Shown here piece by piece: positions 1 through 9,141 of a stretch of DNA of 64,000 nt. This DNA is from Planctomycetota bacterium (lineage in GTDB: Bacteria; Planctomycetota; UBA8742; UBA2392). Each line of letters begins with the position of its first letter. Within the stretch, counting starts at the first letter, position 1. The notes beneath the pieces are model-generated. The model was not told the DNA's origin, made no database searches, and worked only from the letters and a program-made list of their open reading frames with translations. The translations under genes and the position numbers were made by a program. The stretch spans positions 1-64,000 of the forward strand of contig JADZFR010000048.1 of the NCBI GenBank assembly GCA_020849795.1, in the 5' to 3' direction.

Positions 1-3000
1 TGCAGGACCAGAGCATGGCGCTGACCATGAGCAGCGTGAAAGTCCTGGGCACGCTGCGTTACATGCCGCCCGAGCAGTTGCAGCACCAGCTTCTGGAGAT
101 CAAGGAAACCGCAGACATCTACAGCCTCGGGGCCACGCTGTACGAGTTGGCTGCACTGGCGCCGATGTTCGACGGCGACAGCGAAGCGCGGCTGATGCAG
201 CAGGTGTTGCAGGAAGAGCCCAAGGGCGCCAAGCAGATCAACCGCGCGGTGCCGCAAGACCTCAACACCATCATCAAGGTGGCGACCAGCAAGATCCCCG
301 GCGACCGCTACCCGACCGCCAAGGCGCTGCAGAACGACCTGGAAGCGTTTGCCCGCGGCGAGCCGATCGTGGCGCGCGCACCGGGCACATTTCACTACCT
401 GAAGCTGTTCTACAGCAAGAACAAGCCGCTGGTGGCCACGATCGCGGTTGCCATGGTCATCATGCTGGCGACGGTGAGCTGGTTCATCGTGAACCTGAAT
501 GCAAGTCGCGCTGAGGCCGTGGCGCAAAAAGAAACCGCCGAACAGCAGACCGCTATCGCCACCGAGCAGCGCACCATCGCGGAAGACCAGAAACGAGAAG
601 CGGAGCGCCAGGCCAAGATCGCAACCGAACGCAAAGCTGAAGCCGAACGCCAGACCACCATCGCAACCGAGCGCAAGACAGAAGCCGAGCGCCAGACCAA
701 GATTGCCAACGAACAGACCGCCGAGGCCGAGCGCCAGCGCAAGTCGGCCGAAGAGCGCAAGCAGGAGGCTGAACGCCAGACCGAGCTTGCGAACTCCGCG
801 CGCAAGGCCGCGGAAGAAGCAGAAGCCAAGGCAGTCGCCGAGGCTGAGCGTGCCCGCAGGGCAGAACGCGAAGCGCAGATCGCACTGGCCGACAGCATGG
901 TCGCCGCCGGCGAGACGTTCGTAACGGCAGGCCGCCACGGAGAGGCCCGCGAGAAGTACGAGGCCGGCCGCAAGGCACTGGCAGAGCTTGGGCTGCCGAC
1001 ATTTGGTGTCGAAAGCTCACTGTACGTAACGTATTCGACGTCACCGCCGCCGTTGATGGAGTATGGCGGCGGCGACTTCGGCATCATTTTTGACATGGCA
1101 ATCGCTGCGGATGGCGAGACGGTCGTGCTGGCCACCGAGAGTGGCGTCGTGCTGTTTGACGTAAAGAACTGGCGGCGCAAGCGCGTGCTGGGCGCGCACC
1201 GCGGCTCGGTGTTCGGCATTGCGATTTCACCGGATGGCCGGTTTATCGCAAGTTCAGGGTCGGACACATCCGTACGAATCTGGGACTTTGCCAGTGGTGC
1301 TCTGCTGCACACGTTCTGGGGTCACACAACCGAAGTCGGTTGCGTTGTGTTCTGCGGCGAAAACGAAGTCGTCTCGTGCGGGTGGGACGGCGCGGTGAAA
1401 CTCTGGGACCTCAAGGGCGGGGCCGAGAAGGCGCAACTGCTGAAAGCCGACGCCGGCGTGCGGCGCCTGGCGTGGTCGCCGGTGGCAAAGGTGCTGGTCG
1501 CGCTCGACGAGGCGCGCGGGGTGTACCTGATCGATGTGGCAAGCGCTGAGACGCGCAAGAAGTTCGAGTTTTCAGAGTACAGCTTCCCGCTGGATGTCGC
1601 GTTTGAACCTTCCGGTGAAGCAGTCTGGGTGTGCGGCACGCGGGGCGTGATCAAGCGCCTGAGCGCCGTCGATGGCAGCGAACTCGGGAGCATCGAAGAC
1701 GAAGATCGGCGACTGACCTCGGTGACAGTCTCGCCGGATGGCAAGTTGGTGGTCGTCGGCGGCATCAATCACCCGACCAAGCTCTGGAACGTCGCGGACC
1801 GGACGCTGCTCAAGCAACTTCCCGGCCACATCGACGTGACCAACGGTGCAGTGTTCCCCGCGCAGGCGAACGTGCTGGTCACTTGCGGCCAAGATGCGCA
1901 GCTTCGCGTCTGGGACCTGAAAGAGGGCAAGCAGACACGCCGCTTTCACACCGATCCCTACGCCACGAAGTGCGTGGCGTTCTCGCCCAACGGTCGACTG
2001 TTGGCCACGTCGCCCTATGGCGGCGGCCTGCGGCTGTGGGACGCCATGACAGGGCGCCACGTCTGGCACTTTGAGGATCTGGAAGAAGTAAACGCCATGA
2101 CGTTCACGCCGGTGCGCAACCACCTGTTCATCGGCAGCAAGGACACTCACATCTACTGGTGGGACCTTGAGAAGTGGGAGGACGCGCCGACACTCAGCGG
2201 CCACACCGGCCCGGTCAGCTCGCTTGCCGTCTCACCGGACGGCAAGTTTCTGGCCTCGGGTTCGTGGGACCGCACCGTGCGCATCTGGGAGTTGGCGACT
2301 TCCAAGTGCATCCGCGTGATCGAAGCCCACGAAGTACCTGAAGACGGATACGCCATTGCCATCAAAGCCCTGGCGTGGGACCCCACCGGCAAGATGGTCG
2401 CCAGCGGCGCGGGCGACGCCATGCTGTACGTATGGGACGTCGCAACGGGCGAGAAGGTCTTTACAGCAACGCACAACAAGACGGTCAGCGGCGCCTTCTT
2501 TACCAACGACAACCATGTGCTGACCTGCGACCTCGAAGGCAGCGTCCACAAGTGGGACCTGACCGGCGGCAACCACAAAATCCGCATGCTGACCGACCTG
2601 GGCGAGATTTATGTGATGCGCCCGAGCCCTGACCGCACGGAGTTCGCGATCGGCCAGAACGGCGGCTTCACGAAAGTCTGCAGCACCGAGACCGGCGCGG
2701 TATTGCGTGCCTGGCGCGAAGAGGGCGATATCCAGGACCTGTGCTGGCACCCCTACCACCCGATGCTCGTGGCTTCCAGCCGGGCACGACAGATCAGGCT
2801 CTGGAGCACGGACCGTGATACTGAACTGAAGTCCTTGCGCAACATCCGTGAAGACCACGTCACCAAGATCAAGTTCAGCAAAGACGGCGAACTGATTTTC
2901 GGCACGGGTTTCAGCAAAGGCGTTCAAGTTTGGCATGCCCGCTCACGCGCCCATCTTGCGTTCTTTGGCGAACACAACAGCAACACCGATAACTTTGACG

Positions 3001-4064
3001 TCTTCCCGGACGGCCGCACCATCATGACCGCAGAGCGTGGCGGCATTCTGCGTACGTGGGACATTGATACCGGCAAGATGATCCATGAACATCGCGGCAA
3101 CAGCGGGTCCGCATGGGGCGTGGCCATGTCGCCTGACGGCACGCGCATCGCCGTGGGCACCAGTTCGGGCAAGGTCTACATGCTCGACGAAAAGTTACAG
3201 ATCGCGATTCACCCCATCACCGTCGACGGCACAGTCGTTGCCATTGAGTTTGCACCCGATGGCAAAATGCTGCTGGTCGGCACGCGTGAAGGCGCCCTGC
3301 TGACGTATGACGCGGCTGACCTCGCGCCGCTCAAGCGCTTCATGGGTGGCCAGCAGTACATTGACCTGTGGAGTGCCACGTTCTCGCGCGACGGCAAAAC
3401 GCTCGCCACAGGCCACAGCGAAGGCACCGTCCAATTTTGGGATGTGGCAACGCTGCGCCAGCTCAAAGCCGTAAAAGTACACGATGCCGAGATCACGGGG
3501 CTGTGTTACACGCCCGATGGCAACTTCCTGCTTACGTGTGGCTATGACGGAAAGCGTCGGCTGGTCGACGCAACCAAGATGGAGATGGTGCTGACGTGGG
3601 TGACACTACCCCAGGCTGTCTTTGACGTCGATGTCGCTGTCGATGGCCTTCACGTCGTGCAGACTTCCGTTGACGGCGCCGTGGTATATGAAGACTACGG
3701 CCGCCCGGCGGTGTACCGCGAGTTCGAGAAGATCATGCCGGAGCTGCATGAAACGCTGCCCTGGCAGGGCGATGACCTTGACCCCGCGATGGCTGCACAG
3801 CTTGCCCGCTGGTATGCCCTGCGCGGAGTCGACGAATGGGCGCTGAAGTTCATCGAGCACGCGGCGTCAAAGGATTATGCGATCGACAATGAACTGCGCG
3901 CCGAGTTGCGCTGGCGCGAAGGCATGCGCTGGCTTGACGTCGAGATGCTCAAGTCAGCGCGCGAGCTGTACGCACAGCTTGAGAAAGATGCACCCGCCGA
4001 AAAGAAGTTTTCTCACCACATGGCAGTCAAGGCGCTCGACGGCCAGATCAAGCTGTTTGAGTAA
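1..4064 (+). CDS. Ser/Thr protein kinase with WD40 repeats, 5' end outside window
   Basis: This is the C-terminal part of a transmembrane Ser/Thr kinase; the reading frame is open to the left edge, so the N-lobe and catalytic loop are missing. What remains begins at the activation segment (GTLRYMPPEQ near base 54), followed by the kinase C-lobe. Next come a hydrophobic transmembrane helix (about bases 429-492), a long Glu/Arg/Ala-rich coiled coil built from near-identical units of the type IATERKAEAERQT (bases 540-800), and WD40 repeats (about 1060-3700) with many SPDG and LWD/VWD signatures. It is a clear paralogue of the complete kinase at 13928-19672, with the same order of parts. The role is probably envelope-spanning signalling with an extracytoplasmic beta-propeller; ligand and substrates are unknown. 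Confidence 0.9.
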   Translation, partial: QDQSMALTMSSVKVLGTLRYMPPEQLQHQLLEIKETADIYSLGATLYELAALAPMFDGDSEARLMQQVLQEEPKGAKQINRAVPQDLNTIIKVATSKIPGDRYPTAKALQNDLEAFARGEPIVARAPGTFHYLKLFYSKNKPLVATIAVAMVIMLATVSWFIVNLNASRAEAVAQKETAEQQTAIATEQRTIAEDQKREAERQAKIATERKAEAERQTTIATERKTEAERQTKIANEQTAEAERQRKSAEERKQEAERQTELANSARKAAEEAEAKAVAEAERARRAEREAQIALADSMVAAGETFVTAGRHGEAREKYEAGRKALAELGLPTFGVESSLYVTYSTSPPPLMEYGGGDFGIIFDMAIAADGETVVLATESGVVLFDVKNWRRKRVLGAHRGSVFGIAISPDGRFIASSGSDTSVRIWDFASGALLHTFWGHTTEVGCVVFCGENEVVSCGWDGAVKLWDLKGGAEKAQLLKADAGVRRLAWSPVAKVLVALDEARGVYLIDVASAETRKKFEFSEYSFPLDVAFEPSGEAVWVCGTRGVIKRLSAVDGSELGSIEDEDRRLTSVTVSPDGKLVVVGGINHPTKLWNVADRTLLKQLPGHIDVTNGAVFPAQANVLVTCGQDAQLRVWDLKEGKQTRRFHTDPYATKCVAFSPNGRLLATSPYGGGLRLWDAMTGRHVWHFEDLEEVNAMTFTPVRNHLFIGSKDTHIYWWDLEKWEDAPTLSGHTGPVSSLAVSPDGKFLASGSWDRTVRIWELATSKCIRVIEAHEVPEDGYAIAIKALAWDPTGKMVASGAGDAMLYVWDVATGEKVFTATHNKTVSGAFFTNDNHVLTCDLEGSVHKWDLTGGNHKIRMLTDLGEIYVMRPSPDRTEFAIGQNGGFTKVCSTETGAVLRAWREEGDIQDLCWHPYHPMLVASSRARQIRLWSTDRDTELKSLRNIREDHVTKIKFSKDGELIFGTGFSKGVQVWHARSRAHLAFFGEHNSNTDNFDVFPDGRTIMTAERGGILRTWDIDTGKMIHEHRGNSGSAWGVAMSPDGTRIAVGTSSGKVYMLDEKLQIAIHPITVDGTVVAIEFAPDGKMLLVGTREGALLTYDAADLAPLKRFMGGQQYIDLWSATFSRDGKTLATGHSEGTVQFWDVATLRQLKAVKVHDAEITGLCYTPDGNFLLTCGYDGKRRLVDATKMEMVLTWVTLPQAVFDVDVAVDGLHVVQTSVDGAVVYEDYGRPAVYREFEKIMPELHETLPWQGDDLDPAMAAQLARWYALRGVDEWALKFIEHAASKDYAIDNELRAELRWREGMRWLDVEMLKSARELYAQLEKDAPAEKKFSHHMAVKALDGQIKLFE

Positions 4065-4067
4065 GCA

Positions 4068-4094
4068 ATCGCGCCACCATGCAGGTGGCGCGAT
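4068..4094. terminator. Perfect 11-bp hairpin between convergent genes
   Basis: The arm ATCGCGCCACC (4068-4078) pairs exactly with GGTGGCGCGAT (4084-4094) around a 5-base loop. It sits between the stop of the kinase gene and the convergent stop at 4119. No T-run follows on either strand, so it may act as an mRNA 3'-end stabiliser or a weak bidirectional terminator rather than a classic intrinsic terminator. Confidence 0.55.
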
Positions 4095-4118
4095 GACTTC
4101 ATCACAAACCGGACAGCG

Positions 4119-6929
4119 CTACTTCTCGGGTTGCCACGAGGCTTTCTGGCCCTTGGGGCCGGTCTCAACCCACAGCGCGCCCTCGCTTTCGCGTACGAAC
4201 ACTCCCTCATCGGTCGTCCAGATCTTGATGCGCTTTACACGCGGCGCCAGGTACTCGCGGTTGTCGTTCTCGTCGTCCAGCAGCTTGACCAGTTCTTCAT
4301 AGCTGCCACCATCGAATTTCGGCGCATAGTCGCGACCCTCGGCACGGGCTTCATCGCGACGTTGCTGCAGTATCCGCTGCACATCCGAGATTTCCCAGAT
4401 GTGGCGGCCCAGCTCGACCCGCGCTTTCCACTCCGGCACTTCGGCCCTTGGGCGATCCGCTGCTGGCAGTTCCAGCTTGCCCATTGAGTTCGCCTTCAGC
4501 AGCGCCTGGAAGTCCGCCTCTGTCAGCCAGATCGTGCTCCAGTATCCATAGTACTCAATCAGCGCCAGGCGCCCGTCGCGCGCCCACGGGCCCTTATGCG
4601 CCATCACCAGCCAGCCCTGGATCGGACCGAGTGTGTCGTAGTAGTAGTCGATGCGCTTCTCTTCTTCTCCAAGTTCGCTTTCGGGCCATTTGTGCGGGCA
4701 CAGGCCGTACCATTGATAGCCGCTTTCCCCAAGGTCGGCAGCTTTGTCAGCAGCGCCGAAGCGAGTGTCACGCCCATTCTGTGCGGCTTCAAACCGCTCC
4801 CGCATGGCTGGGTCAAAGGCGCTGCGCAGGCCGTCGGTCGGCTGAAAGAACGCCTTTTCGACCAGCACTTCGGGCGTGACACTTGCCACGAGTGTGCGGT
4901 ACTCGTCGCCCGTCAGTTTTGCCAGGGCTTCGTCATTTTGGATGCGCCAACGCTGCAGGCCTGAAGACAGTTGCTCCACCTCGTCGCGGTCATGCTGCCA
5001 CTGGCGCTCAGCCACCAGTTCTTTGCGGAACATCGGGAACAGCGCCGCGAGGCCCCGCTCGCCGGTCAGTGTCGCGCGCAGGCTGATGGCCATCTGTGAC
5101 TCGTCGGTGTTCAGCGCCACTGTCGCACCAGCGGGCAGGCCAAGTTCAAGGTCAAACACCGGCACCGGGAAACGAAGCTGCCTTCGGCCGCGCGTGTGTT
5201 CGTGGCGCACCATGCGCGCAAACAGCGCCTTCAGGTCGGCCCAGCCCAGCTTGCTGCCGCTGGTGCCGCCGCCCAGTTTTCGGGTGTCCAGCCGGCCACG
5301 GCCGCTGGCGGCTTCCAGCACGCGCCGCGCGACAAAGTCGCTGGGGGCGGCGCCGACGATGCCACTTCCGGCGAAGAAAACGATGTCGCTGCGCACTCCG
5401 CGGTCGCTCAGAATCTCACCGCCCGGCACATCGTAGCGAATCAGCTTCGCGGCCATGCGCTGCATTTCTTCGCGCTCTTCTTCGGGCATGTCGCCCGGCA
5501 GTTTGCGCGCCAGCAGGCGGTCCAGGATGCGCTGCTTGATCTCGTCAAAGTTGCCCTGGGTTTCCACGGCCACGAACCAAGCGTGCTCGACAAAGTCCAG
5601 GTCGTCGTCACCCTCGGGGTCCGGCAGGTCCAGCGCACCCATCACCAGCTCGCTGCCAAGCGCGTCGCCGGCTTCGCGGCGCGTGACGCCCAGATGCTCC
5701 AAAAACTCCTCCAGTTCATCCAGAAAGCGTTCGGGCTCGGTGCCGCGGCCGTCGCGTGCCGCCTTGTCAGGCTGGAACGGGCGGGCTTTGTATGCGGCCA
5801 GCTGTTCGCGATAGCCAGCCAACTGCTCCTGCTGGTTCTTGATCTGCTCTTCGTATTGCGCGATGCGGTCTTTCTTTTCTTCGTCGCTCAGGTCGTCGCT
5901 GCTTCTGGTTTCGACAATCCAGTTCTTCATGTTCTCGATGCTTTCCTCGCACCACTTCATGCGCTGCTTGATGCGGGCGGGTTCGCTTTCGCCGACATAG
6001 TCATGCAGCACCGCCAATATCTCCTGCAGCGTCTGGTCGTGGTTTGAGCCGAGTTGCAGTGACGCAAACCCGATCGTTTCCTCCGGCAGCGTGGCAGCCA
6101 GTTTGCTGGCGTTGGAGGGGCGCAGGAAGGCCGCCGCTCGCTTCAGCGGCTCGGTCATGGTCAGCGTTGCGCGCAACTGCGCGCCGCTGCTGGCGCCGGG
6201 CAGTGTCAGGCTTGCACTCACGGTGTCCCACTTCTGCCACTCAACAAAGTTGAGCATCTGCCTGGTATCGCCGTCAAAGTCTTCGCCAAGGCGGTCGACG
6301 CTCGTGCGCCAAGCCGCCATGTTGGCCCAGGCCACCACATCGCCTGACGCGGTCTTGTTCCACTTCTTGAAACGCTCGACCTGGCTCAGGCTGTTGTCGG
6401 TCACGCCATCCAGCACATCCTTGACGTGGATATCGGCTGCACCGCCGACAGTCAGGATCAACGCGTTGTTGCGAAGGCGCAGGGTCACATGCTCGACGCT
6501 GATTTCCGTCGCGGTGACCTTGCCATCACGCCCGGCTTCTTCCTTCATCAATGACCGGAACGCCTCGCTGAATTCCGTGGGCGCACCAGGCTTGAGACGC
6601 ACGAACAGGATCATCTGCACGTTTGGATTGCGCACCATAATGTCGGCGATGACGAGCTCAGTTTCGCCCAGGTAGTTCACGAAGTTCTTGACCTCGTCGA
6701 TGGCGGCCTGCTGTTCTTCCATGTCTTCGGGCACGAGGCGCAGCAGGTCTTGCGCCTGTTGCACCCAGTTATCGCCGCCGACACGCTTGAGGGCGTCGCT
6801 GAGGTCGCCGACTCGCGCATACACCAGCGAGTTGCGCGGCGCAAAGTCTCCGTGCGCCTGTGCTGATAGCGCGGGCACAAGCAGGCCACATGTGAGCAAC
6901 AGCAGCCATCCAGTCGTCAACAAGCGCAT
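4119..6929 (-). CDS. Large secreted protein of unknown function
   Basis: The product is about 936 residues. I chose the ATG at 6929 because it is preceded by GGAGAG and opens directly into a signal peptide (MRLLTTGWLLLLTCG, cleavage probably after LSAQA). The mature protein starts with FAPRNSLVYARVGDLSDAL and is acidic. It has a central Lys/Glu/Gln-rich coiled coil (about residues 350-390) and no recognisable catalytic motif. Its layout resembles large planctomycete secreted proteins of the DUF3352 type, but I could not confirm family membership. It is convergent with the kinase-WD40 gene and divergent from the ABC exporter pair, so it is probably transcribed alone. Function not assigned. Confidence 0.8.
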   Translation of the reverse strand: MRLLTTGWLLLLTCGLLVPALSAQAHGDFAPRNSLVYARVGDLSDALKRVGGDNWVQQAQDLLRLVPEDMEEQQAAIDEVKNFVNYLGETELVIADIMVRNPNVQMILFVRLKPGAPTEFSEAFRSLMKEEAGRDGKVTATEISVEHVTLRLRNNALILTVGGAADIHVKDVLDGVTDNSLSQVERFKKWNKTASGDVVAWANMAAWRTSVDRLGEDFDGDTRQMLNFVEWQKWDTVSASLTLPGASSGAQLRATLTMTEPLKRAAAFLRPSNASKLAATLPEETIGFASLQLGSNHDQTLQEILAVLHDYVGESEPARIKQRMKWCEESIENMKNWIVETRSSDDLSDEEKKDRIAQYEEQIKNQQEQLAGYREQLAAYKARPFQPDKAARDGRGTEPERFLDELEEFLEHLGVTRREAGDALGSELVMGALDLPDPEGDDDLDFVEHAWFVAVETQGNFDEIKQRILDRLLARKLPGDMPEEEREEMQRMAAKLIRYDVPGGEILSDRGVRSDIVFFAGSGIVGAAPSDFVARRVLEAASGRGRLDTRKLGGGTSGSKLGWADLKALFARMVRHEHTRGRRQLRFPVPVFDLELGLPAGATVALNTDESQMAISLRATLTGERGLAALFPMFRKELVAERQWQHDRDEVEQLSSGLQRWRIQNDEALAKLTGDEYRTLVASVTPEVLVEKAFFQPTDGLRSAFDPAMRERFEAAQNGRDTRFGAADKAADLGESGYQWYGLCPHKWPESELGEEEKRIDYYYDTLGPIQGWLVMAHKGPWARDGRLALIEYYGYWSTIWLTEADFQALLKANSMGKLELPAADRPRAEVPEWKARVELGRHIWEISDVQRILQQRRDEARAEGRDYAPKFDGGSYEELVKLLDDENDNREYLAPRVKRIKIWTTDEGVFVRESEGALWVETGPKGQKASWQPEK

Positions 6930-7131
6930 ACTCTCTCCAGTCGGAATCCCTGCCGCGTTGTAGTAGAAGCGACAAGGATTGGTTGCAAGTTCAGCCCCCA
7001 CTATTGCAGGAAGGGCGACTATAGCCACAAATGGCACGGATTTCGAGCGACGGCACAGTGTGGTACCGCGCCCTGCCTGCCACTGTTGACACGTCCAGAC
7101 TTGCGGCCATGATGCCGCCCCGAGGCCGGAA

Positions 7132-9123
7132 TTGATTCGCAGGCTGTTTCATCTGCTTTCCTACTGCAAGCCATACTGGCGGCTTTACCTGGCGGGAACG
7201 CTGGCGCTGGTGATGGTGGACGTGCTGGACACGTTCACGCCGCAACTCGTGAAGTGGACCATAGATCACCTGATGTTCGCCACCGGCGGCGGCGTAAGCG
7301 CCGGCTCACCGCTGCAGGGCTGGTTGCCGTCGGCCTGGGTCGGCGATGGCAGCTTCATGGGCGGCATGTGGATTTACGGGGTACTGTACGTGATTGTGGT
7401 GGCGCTGACGGGCGTGTTTCGCTGGTTCATGTCCATGTACTACAGCGAGGGCGCCGTCAACCTTACCCATGACCTGCGCGGCCGCTTCTTCGGCCACGTG
7501 CAGCGACTTCATGCGGGCTATCACGACAAGACCAAAACCGGCGACCTGATGACTCTGGCCACCAGCGACATCAATGCCAGCCGCGAATTCTTCTGGGTCG
7601 GGTTGCTGATCGGGTTCGATACGCTGCTGTACTTCTGCATCGTCCCGATTTACATGGCCGACATCAATCCCAAGCTGCTGTTGGCGAGCCTGCTTACGCT
7701 GCCGCTGATCCCGGTGATCGTTGCGCGCCTGGCCAAGCGCATCGAGAAGCGCTACGACGAAATGCAGGACCAGCTGAGCCTGGTCGCTGAGCGCGCACGA
7801 GAAAGCTTTGCCGGCTCGAAGGTCATCAAAAGCTTCACACGCGAAGACGATGAGGTGCGCACCTTTGCCAGACTCTCGGGCGAATACCGCCGCCGCGCGC
7901 TCAAATTGGCGGCCATCGAAGCGCTGCAACAACCGCTGCTGGTGCTGATGCTCGCGCTGGCTGACCTGGTGGTCGTGCTGTACGGCGGGTGGCTTGTGCT
8001 GGAGGGGTTTACCATCCAGCGCGAAATGGCAGCCGCAGGCCACAGCGCCGCTGAGATTGACGCAGCCGTGCGGTCGGCCGGGGCGATCACCGTTGGCGGT
8101 TTCATTGCCTTTTTCAGCTATTTGATCAGGCTCAGCGGCCCGATGATCGGGTTGGGGTGGGTCATCAGCCTGTTCCAGCGCGCCAACGTCAGCATGCAAC
8201 GCATTGAAGAGGTGCTTCAAACGAAGCCCCAGATTGCAGAGCCCGAATCGCCCGCTGCTCTGTCCAGCATTCGCGGCGAGATTGAAGTGCGCAACCTCAG
8301 GTTTGCGTTCTTTCCGGATGGTGCGGCGCACAACGGACGCGGCACGCGCGAGCACGCGTTGCAGGACATCAGCCTGCGCGTTGCACCCGGCAAGACCTTG
8401 GCCATTGTGGGGCCCGTGGGCAGCGGCAAGAGCACACTGTTGGGCCTGATCCCGCGGCTTTACGACCCGCCCGCGGGCACGGTGTTCATCGATGGCGTGG
8501 ACGTGCGCGAGATCTCGCTGGGGGTGTTGCGCACTCAAATCGGGTCCGTGCCCCAGGAGACGTTTCTGTTCAGCGAGACGATTCTGCAGAACCTGGCACT
8601 TGGCCTTGAGGGCGGAAGCCAGTACCGCGACAGCGCCCCGGAATCAAACGCGAGCACCGGCATCCTGAATGTGCCCCTGACGCCCGAAGGCGTGGAGTGG
8701 CTCAAGCATTGTGCGCGGCTGTCACAGGTCGAGACCGACATCCTCGCGTTTCCCAAGCAGTACGAAACGCTGCTGGGCGAGAAGGGCGTGAACCTGTCCG
8801 GTGGCCAGAAGCAGCGCGTGGCAATCGCGCGGGCCATCGCACGCAAGCCGGCGATTCTGCTGCTGGATGACTGCCTGAGTGCCGTGGATACGCAGACGGA
8901 AGAGGCGATCCTGCATGGCCTGAGGGACGTGATGAAAGACCGTACCACGCTGATTGTCAGCCACCGCGTCAGCACCGTGGAACACGCCGACGAGATCATC
9001 GTGCTGAATGAAGGGCGTATTGTGGAACGTGGCAGGCACGAACAGTTGCTCGCCATGCACGGCTATTACCACGAGTTGCACCGCAAGCAGCAACTCGAGC
9101 AGGAACTGGCAAGTACGGACTAG
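7132..9123 (+). CDS. ABC exporter half-transporter with degenerate ATP site (MdlA/YheI-like)
   Basis: The 663-residue protein has an N-terminal six-helix ABC exporter membrane domain (residues about 1-340) and a C-terminal nucleotide-binding domain. Walker A is GPVGSGKST (about residue 427), the signature is LSGGQKQR (about 557), Walker B is ILLLDD (about 577) and the H-loop is IVSHR. The residue after Walker B is Asp rather than the catalytic Glu, as in the non-catalytic member of heterodimeric exporters such as MdlA or YheI. The start is a TTG; no in-frame ATG lies close upstream. It is followed after 18 bases by a second half-transporter, so the two probably form one heterodimer. The exported substrate is unknown (lipid, peptide or drug are all possible). 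Confidence 0.9.
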   Translation: MIRRLFHLLSYCKPYWRLYLAGTLALVMVDVLDTFTPQLVKWTIDHLMFATGGGVSAGSPLQGWLPSAWVGDGSFMGGMWIYGVLYVIVVALTGVFRWFMSMYYSEGAVNLTHDLRGRFFGHVQRLHAGYHDKTKTGDLMTLATSDINASREFFWVGLLIGFDTLLYFCIVPIYMADINPKLLLASLLTLPLIPVIVARLAKRIEKRYDEMQDQLSLVAERARESFAGSKVIKSFTREDDEVRTFARLSGEYRRRALKLAAIEALQQPLLVLMLALADLVVVLYGGWLVLEGFTIQREMAAAGHSAAEIDAAVRSAGAITVGGFIAFFSYLIRLSGPMIGLGWVISLFQRANVSMQRIEEVLQTKPQIAEPESPAALSSIRGEIEVRNLRFAFFPDGAAHNGRGTREHALQDISLRVAPGKTLAIVGPVGSGKSTLLGLIPRLYDPPAGTVFIDGVDVREISLGVLRTQIGSVPQETFLFSETILQNLALGLEGGSQYRDSAPESNASTGILNVPLTPEGVEWLKHCARLSQVETDILAFPKQYETLLGEKGVNLSGGQKQRVAIARAIARKPAILLLDDCLSAVDTQTEEAILHGLRDVMKDRTTLIVSHRVSTVEHADEIIVLNEGRIVERGRHEQLLAMHGYYHELHRKQQLEQELASTD

Positions 9124-9141
9124 AACAGAAGACACAAAGGT